Shown here: piece after piece, positions 1-5,300 of the stretch
Numbering within the stretch: the stretch's first letter is position 1
How the letters are laid out: each line of letters starts with the position of its first letter
NCBI GenBank assembly: GCA_946886865.1
Contig: CAMPJI010000064.1
Span: forward strand, 1-13,140
Source of the DNA: an uncultured Lysobacterales bacterium
GTDB lineage: Bacteria > Pseudomonadota > Gammaproteobacteria > Xanthomonadales > Xanthomonadaceae
Direction of reading: 5' to 3'
DNA length: 13,140 bases
The notes under the pieces: model-generated
Told to the model about the DNA's origin: nothing
Database searches by the model: none
What the model saw: the letters and a program-made list of their open reading frames with translations, nothing else
Translations under genes and position numbers: made by a program

Positions 1-17
1 GGTTTCACTGGGTGGGA

Positions 18-794
18 TCAGTCGCAGGTGCCGCACGAGGCGACCGCGATCGACAGGCCGTTGTGCTGCGCGTTGCCGGCACCCGCGGCGATGTTCACGC
101 CGATGTTGCCGACCGCGCCGGACAGCGCGCTGCCGCTCAGCGATGCACTGTTGTCCAGGTCCCAGTACGCCATCAGCATGTTGGCGAAGGTTTCCTGCTC
201 GCTGTCGGCGCTCGCGGCGGCGATCGTGCCGGAGCTGTTGACCGATGCCGCCAGTCCGTTGCTCTGCGCATTGCCCACGCCCGCGGCGACGTTCAGGCCG
301 ATGTTGCCCGAGGCGCTGGCCAGCACGTTGTCGCTGACGGACGCGTCGTAGAACAGGCCGTTGTCGGGGCCGCTGGGCAGGTCGGTGCCGAAGTTGGAAT
401 CGGTCAGCTGGCTGTTGAACACCATGGCCGAAGCGAACACGTTGTCGCCGTCGACCGCCGACAGCGCACCGTCGTTGGCCTGGGCATTGCCCACGCCGGC
501 GGCGATGTTGACACCGATGTTGCCCGAGGCGCGGCGCATCGCGTCGTCGGAGGCCGAGGCGCTGTTGTCGCCATCGCCGAACGAGCCGTTGGCATAGGTC
601 ACCTGGTCCTGGTCGACCACTGCGGCGGACTCGCTGTCCACGCGGATGTAGCCCCACGCATACACGTCACCGATGACGTAGATGCTGTTGAGCATGTCCC
701 AGTCGCTGTAGATGTCCGCGTCGTCGCCCGACGCCAGAACCGGTGCGGATACCGCGAGCAGGGCCGCGGCGAGGATGGAGTGATGCAGTTTCAT
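18..794 (-). CDS. Secreted Fap/curli-like amyloid or adhesin subunit, paralogue 1
   Basis: A 258-residue exported protein, third and last of three tandem paralogues. Seen: a signal peptide (residues 1 to about 22, hydrophobic AAALLAVSAPVLA), an acidic aromatic N-terminal block (about 23-65, GDDADIYSDWDMLNSIYV), then three repeats of GNIG(V/L)N(I/V)AAG(V/A)GNAQ at about 91-105, 163-177 and 229-243 separated by roughly 51-57-residue Asn/Ser/Ala-rich linkers, and a final CGTCD. Repeats of this kind with long linkers and a terminal CxxC resemble FapC/FapE of Pseudomonas functional amyloid; curlin repeats are a second parallel. Such proteins are secreted and form cell-surface fibres in biofilms; that role is inferred. 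The start is supported by GGGAG about 8 bases upstream. Unlike its two neighbours it lacks the extra Cys near residue 210 (Tyr-Trp there). Databases may label such proteins adhesin or heme utilization protein. Confidence 0.8.
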   Translation of the reverse strand: MKLHHSILAAALLAVSAPVLASGDDADIYSDWDMLNSIYVIGDVYAWGYIRVDSESAAVVDQDQVTYANGSFGDGDNSASASDDAMRRASGNIGVNIAAGVGNAQANDGALSAVDGDNVFASAMVFNSQLTDSNFGTDLPSGPDNGLFYDASVSDNVLASASGNIGLNVAAGVGNAQSNGLAASVNSSGTIAAASADSEQETFANMLMAYWDLDNSASLSGSALSGAVGNIGVNIAAGAGNAQHNGLSIAVASCGTCD

Positions 795-818
795 GTCGTG
801 GTCTCCCGGTGAGGGAGG

Positions 819-840
819 CGCGGGGCCGGATGGCCCCGCG
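819..840 (-). promoter_or_regulatory. Perfect GC-rich stem-loop after the stop of the 856-1629 gene
   Basis: CGCGGGGCC and GGCCCCGCG form a perfect 9-bp stem around a 4-base loop (828-831), starting 15 bases after the stop codon at 856 in the direction of transcription. No T-run follows on the minus strand, so it is not a classical intrinsic terminator. It more likely stabilises a processed 3' end or attenuates read-through between subunit genes. Confidence 0.6.
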
Positions 841-855
841 TCTCGACTGGCGGTA

Positions 856-1629
856 TCAGTCGCACGTGCCGCACGAGGCGGTCGCGATGGACAGGCCGTT
901 GTGTTGCGCGTTGCCGGCGCCCGCGGCGATGTTCACGCCGATGTTGCCGACGGCCGAGGACAGCGCGTTGCCACTGAGCGAGGCGCTGTTGTCGAGGTCG
1001 CACCACGCCAGCAGCTCGTTGAACTCGGTCCACTGCTCGCTGTCGGCGCTGGCCTTGGCGATCGTGCCGGAGCTGTTGACCGAGGCGGCCAGCGCGTTGG
1101 ACTGCGCATTGCCCACGCCGGCGGCCACGTTCAGGCCGATGTTGCCCGAGGCGCTGGCCAGGACGTTGTCGCTGACGGACGCGTTGTAGAACAGCTGGTT
1201 GTCGGCGCTGCCGTTGTCGGTCGCGCCGTTGCCGTACGTCCACTGGCTGTTGAACACCATGGCCGAGGCGAACACGCGGTTGCCGTCGACCGACGACAGT
1301 GCGACGTCGTTGGCCTGGGCGTTGCCCACGCCGGCGGCGATGTTGGCGCCGATGTTGCCCGACGCACCACGCAGGGCGTTGTCGGACGCGAAGGCGTCGT
1401 TGTCGCCGTCACCGGCCGAGCCGTTGGCGAAGGTGGTCTGGTCCTGGTCGACCAGCGCGCCGGACTCGCTCGACACGCGGATGTCGCCGTAGGCGAACAC
1501 GTCGCCATACACCCAGATGCTGTTGTACATGTCCCAGCCGGTGTAGATGGTGGCGTCGTCGCCCTCGGCCATGGCCGGGGCGGAGATGGCGAGCAGCGCG
1601 ACCGCCAGGACCTTCAGATGCGTTTTCAT
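856..1629 (-). CDS. Secreted Fap/curli-like amyloid or adhesin subunit, paralogue 2
   Basis: A 257-residue exported protein, middle of three tandem paralogues. Seen: signal peptide (residues 1-21, ending APAMA), acidic aromatic block (22-65), repeats GNIGANIAAGVGNAQ at 91-105, GNIGLNVAAGVGNAQ at 162-176 and GNIGVNIAAGAGNAQ at 228-242, single Cys210 in the second linker, and the terminal CGTCD. Repeat spacing is 71 and 66 residues. A clear GAGGAGA lies upstream of the ATG, giving this gene its own efficient ribosome site. Residues around repeat 1 are encoded by DNA identical to the upstream paralogue (228 bp), while signal peptide and linkers differ, which points to local gene conversion. Likely role: a fibre subunit, by analogy with FapC; no partner secretion gene is visible here. 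Confidence 0.8.
   Translation of the reverse strand: MKTHLKVLAVALLAISAPAMAEGDDATIYTGWDMYNSIWVYGDVFAYGDIRVSSESGALVDQDQTTFANGSAGDGDNDAFASDNALRGASGNIGANIAAGVGNAQANDVALSSVDGNRVFASAMVFNSQWTYGNGATDNGSADNQLFYNASVSDNVLASASGNIGLNVAAGVGNAQSNALAASVNSSGTIAKASADSEQWTEFNELLAWCDLDNSASLSGNALSSAVGNIGVNIAAGAGNAQHNGLSIATASCGTCD
1243..1470 (-). repeat. 228-bp segment identical to 2088-2315
   Basis: Read base by base, this segment matches 2088-2315 without a mismatch (offset 845); the bases just outside both ends differ. It encodes the end of the acidic block, repeat 1 and part of linker 1 of paralogue 2. The surrounding gene is clearly more diverged, so the identity looks like recent gene conversion between neighbours. 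Confidence 0.85.
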
Positions 1630-1652
1630 CGGATTCTCTCCTCGTTGGGGAT

Positions 1653-1680
1653 CGGCGGGGACGCTGATCCGTCCCCGCCG
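1653..1680 (-). promoter_or_regulatory. Perfect GC-rich stem-loop after the stop of the 1698-2477 gene
   Basis: CGGCGGGGAC and GTCCCCGCCG form a perfect 10-bp stem with an 8-base loop (1663-1670), starting 17 bases past the stop codon at 1698 and ending before the ribosome site of the next paralogue. There is no following T-run on the minus strand. Position matches the hairpin at 819-840, although stem and loop sequences differ, which argues for a conserved function such as mRNA 3'-end protection or partial termination. Confidence 0.6.
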
Positions 1681-1697
1681 GAGTCACTGGGGTGTGA

Positions 1698-2477
1698 TCA
1701 GTCGCAGGTGCCGCACGAAGCAGTCGCGATCGACAGGCCGTTGTGCTGCGCGTTGCCGACGCCCGCGGCGATGTTCACGCCGATGTTGCCGACGGCCGAG
1801 GACAGGGCCGCGCCGCTGAGCGAGGCGGTGTTGTCCAGGTCGCAGTTGGCCAGCAGTTCGTTGAAGATCGTGAACTGCTCGCTGTCGGCGCTGGCCTTGG
1901 CGATCGTGCCGGAGCTGTTGACCGAAGCGGCCAGCGCGTTGGACTGCGCATTGCCGACGCCGGCGGCGACGTTCAGGCCGATGTTGCCCGAGGCGCCCGA
2001 CAGCACGTCGTCGGAGACCGACGCGTCGTTGAACAGCTGGTTGTCGGGGCCGCTCGGCGCGTCGGTGGCACCGTTGATCGCGGTGGTCTGGCTGTTGAAC
2101 ACCATGGCCGAGGCGAACACGCGGTTGCCGTCGACCGACGACAGTGCGACGTCGTTGGCCTGGGCGTTGCCCACGCCGGCGGCGATGTTGGCGCCGATGT
2201 TGCCCGACGCACCACGCAGGGCGTTGTCGGACGCGAAGGCGTCGTTGTCGCCGTCACCGGCCGAGCCGTTGGCGAAGGTGGTCTGGTCCTGGTCGACCAG
2301 CGCGCCGGACTCGCTGGCGACGCGGATCTCGCCACTGGCGTAGATATCGCCGATGACATAGATGCTGTTGAGCATGTCCCAGTCGCTGTAGATCGTCGCG
2401 TCGTCGCCTTCGGCGAATGCGGCGGTCGAGAACAGGCTGCCGAGGGCAATGGCGAGAAGCGTGGTGCGGACTTTCAT
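1698..2477 (-). CDS. Secreted Fap/curli-like amyloid or adhesin subunit, paralogue 3
   Basis: A 259-residue exported protein, first of the three tandem paralogues in the direction of transcription. Seen: signal peptide (1-22, ending STAAFA), acidic aromatic block (23-66), repeats GNIGANIAAGVGNAQ at 92-106, GNIGLNVAAGVGNAQ at 164-178 and GNIGVNIAAGVGNAQ at 230-244, one Cys at 212 in linker 2, and the terminal CGTCD. The start is fixed by AGGAGAGAGATC directly before the ATG. It shares the 228-bp identical block with paralogue 2. The Gly/Asn/Gln ladder with a CxxC tail fits a Fap-type beta-helical amyloid subunit whose cysteines could be joined in the periplasm; this is analogy, not proof. The 69-bp gap to the upstream 211-residue gene shows no hairpin that I could find. 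Confidence 0.8.
   Translation of the reverse strand: MKVRTTLLAIALGSLFSTAAFAEGDDATIYSDWDMLNSIYVIGDIYASGEIRVASESGALVDQDQTTFANGSAGDGDNDAFASDNALRGASGNIGANIAAGVGNAQANDVALSSVDGNRVFASAMVFNSQTTAINGATDAPSGPDNQLFNDASVSDDVLSGASGNIGLNVAAGVGNAQSNALAASVNSSGTIAKASADSEQFTIFNELLANCDLDNTASLSGAALSSAVGNIGVNIAAGVGNAQHNGLSIATASCGTCD
2088..2315 (-). repeat. 228-bp segment identical to 1243-1470
   Basis: Partner of the identical block in paralogue 2. Both copies encode the same stretch from the DQDQ region through repeat 1 to the AMVFNSQ region. The direction of conversion cannot be told from this window alone. Confidence 0.85.
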
Positions 2478-2546
2478 GATCTCTCTCCTGGTGGTGTCGT
2501 CGTTGTGGTGCTGCGGTGGTGCAAGCGGTGCTGCCTGGTCCTGTCG

Positions 2547-3182
2547 TTACGGCGTGCCCCCGGGCAGCTGGAGCACGATGGCGTTGGTGGAGCTGTTGCC
2601 CACCCCCGCCGTCTGATTGACCTGGACTACGCCCTGGCTGCCGCGGAACGCGTCGTCCGCGATCACGGCCTCTCTCCGCCAGGACGGGGCCACGGCCCCC
2701 TCAGGTGTGGTGGCATCGCCGGCGACATCGGCCAGCGCCGCGTCGTCGATGCCGGTGATGCCGGTGGCGCCATGGGCGCCGGCCGCGACAACGCCCTGCG
2801 GGCCCTGTCCGACCATGAAAAGGTTGGCCTGCGCGTTGCCGGACCCCGCGACCTGGTTGACCGAGAGCACGCCCTGGCTGCTGGCGAAGGCGCGGTCGTG
2901 GATGCGCGCGGCGGCGTCGCGTTCGCGCACACCCGCACCGGGGCGTTGCAGGGCGTGTACGCCGACGACGCCCAGGCCGCCGTCGCTGGACGCGATGGCC
3001 CCGAGGTTGACCTGCGCATTGCCGGCGCCGGCGGCCTGGTTGACCGCGATGCGGCCCTGCGCGCCGCGCGCGGCGGCGCCATCGACGGTGGCCTGGTCGA
3101 GCGGCACGTCGTCCGACGCGCGTGCCGTGGCCGATGCCAGGGTCGCGACGAGCAGCAGCGCAAGGGCGGTTCGGGCGCGCAT
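2547..3182 (-). CDS. Exported protein with three VNQ-AG-GN repeats, FapB/nucleator-like
   Basis: A 211-residue exported protein. Seen: a signal peptide (1-22, hydrophobic TALALLLVATLASATARA) and three imperfect repeats, AQGRIAVNQAAGAGNAQVN at 41-59, SQGVLSVNQVAGSGNAQAN at 102-120 and SQGVVQVNQTAGVGNSSTN at 182-200, with Gly/Ala/Asp-rich linkers of about 61 residues. The repeats relate to those of the three downstream paralogues but carry Gln where those have Ala, and there is no cysteine. A shorter repeat protein encoded before the major subunit genes matches the position and general form of FapB, the minor or nucleating subunit; this assignment is inferred. The ATG shares one base with the preceding TGA (TGATG), so translation is probably coupled to the upstream gene. 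The frame stays open to about 3860, but no signal peptide supports a longer form. Confidence 0.72.
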   Translation of the reverse strand: MRARTALALLLVATLASATARASDDVPLDQATVDGAAARGAQGRIAVNQAAGAGNAQVNLGAIASSDGGLGVVGVHALQRPGAGVRERDAAARIHDRAFASSQGVLSVNQVAGSGNAQANLFMVGQGPQGVVAAGAHGATGITGIDDAALADVAGDATTPEGAVAPSWRREAVIADDAFRGSQGVVQVNQTAGVGNSSTNAIVLQLPGGTP

Positions 3183-3775
3183 CACGGCCCCCCGCCCTGG
3201 GTCTTGCCCACGGCCTGCATCACGCTGGTGGTGACCAGGTTGCCGATATTGGAGGTCGCGTTGCCGACCGCACTGCCCACCCCGCCGACCGCGCCGCCGA
3301 CGCTGGCGCCGGGGCCGATCGATGCCGCCGGACCCGCGCTGGAGCCGGCCCCGAGCAGGGTGCCTCCCGTCAGGCCCGACAGGCCCCGGCCGACCGCGGA
3401 CTGCACCGCGGCACCGGCCATGACGCCGGCCGAGCCGCGTTGTCCGAGCTCGTCGTCGACCAGCTCGCCCATCATCGCGTCCATCGTTCCGTGGAACACG
3501 GTGGCCGGGAACGTGGTCGCCTCGCTGTGGATCGGGTTGTCCTCCAGCGGTACGCCGCGGTAGGCGATCCGGGGCTGCACGGTGCGTGCGATGACGACCG
3601 TCGGATCCTTGGCGGGCCCGGCCTCGGACGCCGGACCGGCACCGCCTTCCTCCGACGGGCCCGCATCCTGCGCACGTGCCGGGGCGGCCGCCGCCAGCCC
3701 CAGCGCGAGGAACGATCCCAGCAGCGCCGGCAGGGCGCGCGGCACGGAGTGGCGGATTGCAGCGGTGGAGGGCAT
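3182..3775 (-). CDS. Exported protein of unknown family heading the amyloid-like operon
   Basis: A 197-residue protein I do not recognise. Seen: a signal peptide (1 to about 35, ending APARA before QDAG), an acidic Gly/Pro-rich segment (36-57), a compact region (58-128) with PRIAYRGVPLEDNPIHS, TTFPATVFHGTMD and GELVDDELGQRGSAGV, then a Gly/Ala/Ser-rich tail (130-178) with glycine-zipper-like spacing ending SNIGNLVTTSVMQAVG. No cysteines in the mature part. The ATG at 3775 is preferred because AGGGGAA lies about 6 bases upstream and the signal peptide begins there; an extension to 3865 is open but less convincing. First gene after the sigma-54 type element and translationally coupled to the repeat protein, it may be a dedicated chaperone, anchor or gate for fibre export. 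It holds the slot of fapA, but I see no sequence basis for calling it FapA. Confidence 0.68.
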   Translation of the reverse strand: MPSTAAIRHSVPRALPALLGSFLALGLAAAAPARAQDAGPSEEGGAGPASEAGPAKDPTVVIARTVQPRIAYRGVPLEDNPIHSEATTFPATVFHGTMDAMMGELVDDELGQRGSAGVMAGAAVQSAVGRGLSGLTGGTLLGAGSSAGPAASIGPGASVGGAVGGVGSAVGNATSNIGNLVTTSVMQAVGKTQGGGP

Positions 3776-3810
3776 CGAAGGTTCCCCTGTCGGCGTGGCC
3801 GGCATGCACG

Positions 3811-3828
3811 GGCATGCCAGCGGCAGGG
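3811..3828. promoter_or_regulatory. Inverted repeat at the predicted start of the amyloid-like transcript
   Basis: GGCATGC and GCATGCC are perfect 7-bp arms around ACGG. With a start site about 12 bases past the -12 element, transcription would begin near 3825, so this dyad overlaps the start or forms a hairpin in the first bases of the leader. It could be a repressor operator or an RNA-stabilising 5' hairpin; the sequence does not decide. Confidence 0.4.
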
Positions 3829-3836
3829 ACAACAGC

Positions 3837-3852
3837 GCCAGTTCCGTGCCAA
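3837..3852 (-). promoter_or_regulatory. Sigma-54 (RpoN) type -24/-12 promoter element
   Basis: On the minus strand the sequence is TTGGCACGGAACTGGC. The -24 GG (3849-3850) and -12 GC (3837-3838) are separated by exactly ten bases. The -24 half TTGGCACG matches the family consensus fully and the -12 half has one change (TGGC for TTGC). It faces the five amyloid-like genes, about 62 bases upstream of the first ATG, giving a leader of about 50 bases. It would need RpoN plus an enhancer-binding activator. No sigma-70 type promoter competes clearly in this stretch. Confidence 0.55.
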
Positions 3853-3882
3853 GCCTCCAACCCATTGAATTGGAACGGGTTC

Positions 3883-3899
3883 AGGGCGCGACGCGCCCT
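3883..3899. repeat. 17-bp palindrome in the divergent intergenic region
   Basis: AGGGCGCG, one central A, then CGCGCCCT: a perfect 8-1-8 palindrome about 60-75 bases upstream of the predicted sigma-54 start. It may be a protein-binding dyad or a dispersed GC-rich hairpin element common in such genomes. I see no second copy in this window. Confidence 0.4.
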
Positions 3900-3920
3900 C
3901 CATCGACGGTGAGGGGCGGG

Positions 3921-3942
3921 TGAAAGGTTTCAGTGCTGAAAC
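3921..3942. promoter_or_regulatory. Overlapping TGAAA/TTTCA dyads, candidate activator site
   Basis: Two overlapping inverted repeats: TGAAA-GG-TTTCA (3921-3932) and GTTTCAG-TG-CTGAAAC (3927-3942), giving three alternating half-sites. The A/T-rich half-sites stand out in GC-rich DNA. The centre lies about 105 bases upstream of the predicted sigma-54 start, within the range typical for enhancer-binding activators. The site could equally serve the divergent oxygenase gene. The regulator is unknown. Confidence 0.4.
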
Positions 3943-4016
3943 GCCGCCTGGCGGTGACGCGCGTGCGGCCACCGCCCTTCGACGCCCCACAGGCCGGCAC
4001 CGATGCCTTCACGTCG

Positions 4017-4034
4017 GTTTCACCTCATCGAAAC
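4017..4034. promoter_or_regulatory. GTTTC-N8-GAAAC inverted repeat
   Basis: GTTTC (4017-4021) and GAAAC (4030-4034) flank eight bases and repeat the half-sites seen at 3927-3942, with a different spacing. It lies about 85 bases before the oxygenase ATG and about 200 bases upstream of the predicted amyloid transcript. The shared half-site is the main argument for a regulatory role; a chance dyad is possible. Confidence 0.28.
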
Positions 4035-4118
4035 AGCGCTCGCGCGTGGCGTTTCGCTTTTGCAACCCGCGGAACGCGTGCGAGGATGGCCGCTTTCCGG
4101 AAGGATTCCGTTGCAGCA

Positions 4119-4835
4119 ATGAGTACTGCGCCCGCGCACGAGCAGGACGACTTCATCGAGGTCTACCCCGACGCGCTGGATGCGGCGTGGTGCCACGCGC
4201 TGACGGAGCGGTTCTCGGGCAGCCCCGACGGCCGCCCCGGCCGGGTCGGCAGTGGCGTGATGCCCGACCTCAAGGACAGCCTGGACATCACCATCAGCGG
4301 CCGCCCCGACTGGCGCGACGCGGAGGGCGCCTTGAACCAGGCGGTCTTCCGCGGCCTGATGCGCTACCTGAGGCGGTACCCGTATGCGCTGATCGCACCG
4401 TTGATGCTGGAAACGCCCGATGCCGATGGGACGCGGCGGCGCCTCACCGCCGAGCGCGTGCGGGCCATGGACGACACTGCGCTGGCCGAGGTGATGCAGA
4501 CGGTGTTCCGCCCCGGTGCGATCAACCTGCAGCGCTACACCGGCGGTCGCGGCGGCTACCCGTACTGGCACTGCGAGCTGTACCCGCGCGACCCGCGCGC
4601 GGACACGCTGCACCGCCACCTGCTGTGGACGGTCTATCTCAATGACGGGTTCGAGGCGGGCGAAACCGAGTTCCTCTACCAGCAGCGCCTCATCGCGCCG
4701 CGCACCGGTTCGCTGCTGATCGCGCCTGCGGCGTTCACCCACACCCACCGCGGAAACCGGCCACAGGGCGGCGACAAGTTCATCGCCACCAGCTGGGTGC
4801 TGTTCCAGCGGGCGGAGACGTTGTTCGGGGAATGA
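4119..4835 (+). CDS. 2-oxoglutarate/Fe(II)-dependent oxygenase, prolyl 4-hydroxylase-like
   Basis: A 238-residue soluble protein with the double-stranded beta-helix core of the 2OG-Fe(II) oxygenases. Seen: YWHCELYP at 149-156 supplies an HxE metal pair (His151, Glu153) in place of the usual HxD, LLWTVYLNDGFEAGETEF at 168-185 is a characteristic core strand pair of the P4H type, FTHTHRG at 206-212 supplies the distal His (208 or 210) and Lys220 is placed to bind the 2-oxoglutarate carboxylate. The substrate is unknown; the family hydroxylates proteins or small molecules. The ATG at 4119 was chosen because the coding style begins there, with AAGGA 13 bases upstream; an upstream extension to 3933 (Met at 4086 also possible) reads as non-coding. 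It is divergent from the amyloid-like operon and may share its control region. Confidence 0.83.
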   Translation: MSTAPAHEQDDFIEVYPDALDAAWCHALTERFSGSPDGRPGRVGSGVMPDLKDSLDITISGRPDWRDAEGALNQAVFRGLMRYLRRYPYALIAPLMLETPDADGTRRRLTAERVRAMDDTALAEVMQTVFRPGAINLQRYTGGRGGYPYWHCELYPRDPRADTLHRHLLWTVYLNDGFEAGETEFLYQQRLIAPRTGSLLIAPAAFTHTHRGNRPQGGDKFIATSWVLFQRAETLFGE

Positions 4836-4868
4836 GGCGTGCCTGCCGCGCGCGCGGGACCCGGCGCG

Positions 4869-5300
4869 TCAGGTCCGCGGGTGGTTCAGGACCAGCCAGT
4901 ACAGGCCGACCTGCTTGACCGCCCATACGAACTGCTCGAAATCCACCGGCTTCTGGATGTAGCTGTTCACGCCGAGCGCGTAGCTGGCCTCCACGTCGAA
5001 CGGCTCGGTGCTGGTGGTCAGCACGACCACCGGAAGCGTGCGCGTCGCCTCGTTGGCACGGATCGCCTGCAGCACCTCACGGCCGTCAACCTTGGGCAGG
5101 TTGAGGTCCAGCAACACGATGGACGGCAGGTCGGACGGATCACGCCCGGCATGCGCGCCACGCGCGAAGAGGTAGTCCAGCGCTTCGGCGCCGTCGCCCA
5201 CCACCACCAGGTTGTTGGCGATCTTGGCTTCGTCGAAGGCGATCCGGGTCAGCTCGACATCGTCCGGATTGTCTTCAACCAGCAGGATGTCTTTGTGCAT
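4869..5300 (-). CDS. Single-domain response regulator, Rcp1/CheY-like
   Basis: A 143-residue receiver domain without an output domain. Seen: acidic pocket Glu9-Asp10 in ILLVEDNPDD, phospho-acceptor Asp65 in IVLLDLNLPKVDG, Thr95-Thr96 in VVVLTTS and Lys117 in YIQKPVDFEQF, so all residues needed for phosphotransfer are present. The ILLVEDNPDDVELT start and the LARG insertion after helix 2 are typical of the Rcp1 group that pairs with phytochrome-like kinases. The ATG at 5300 is preceded by GAGGA and overlaps the end of the kinase gene by 26 bp, so the two proteins are probably co-translated partners. Having no output domain, it likely acts by protein contact or as a phosphorelay intermediate. 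Confidence 0.88.
   Translation of the reverse strand: MHKDILLVEDNPDDVELTRIAFDEAKIANNLVVVGDGAEALDYLFARGAHAGRDPSDLPSIVLLDLNLPKVDGREVLQAIRANEATRTLPVVVLTTSTEPFDVEASYALGVNSYIQKPVDFEQFVWAVKQVGLYWLVLNHPRT

Noticed and set aside
18..2477. Possible CRISPR or direct-repeat array because similar blocks recur
   Set aside because: The recurring blocks are codons of protein repeats about 200 bp apart inside long open frames, with codon-level variation, not short repeats with unique spacers.
793..3563. Very long plus-strand open frames opposite the amyloid-like genes (793-2343 and 1743-3563)
   Set aside because: They are Arg/Gly/Val-rich mirror frames of repetitive GC-rich genes, lack signal peptides or known motifs, and the minus-strand genes have ribosome sites, signal peptides and conserved repeats.
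3776..3865. Longer start for the 197-residue protein, with a leader resembling a lipoprotein signal (LPLACPC)
   Set aside because: The ATG at 3775 has a good ribosome site and its own signal peptide; the extension would also overlap the sigma-54 type element.
3866..3885. Possible plus-strand sigma-54 element near TTGGAACGGGTTCAGG
   Set aside because: The GG-N10 position is followed by GG, not GC, and the -24 half is imperfect; the minus-strand element is much better.
3933..4118. N-terminal extension of the oxygenase to 3933
   Set aside because: Sequence there is Arg/Pro-rich without family similarity and contains the inverted repeats of the control region; Met at 4119 fits the domain start.
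4840..4868. CCGCGCGCGCGG palindrome between the oxygenase and the response regulator
   Set aside because: Self-complementary alternating GC occurs easily by chance at this base composition and has no T-run.
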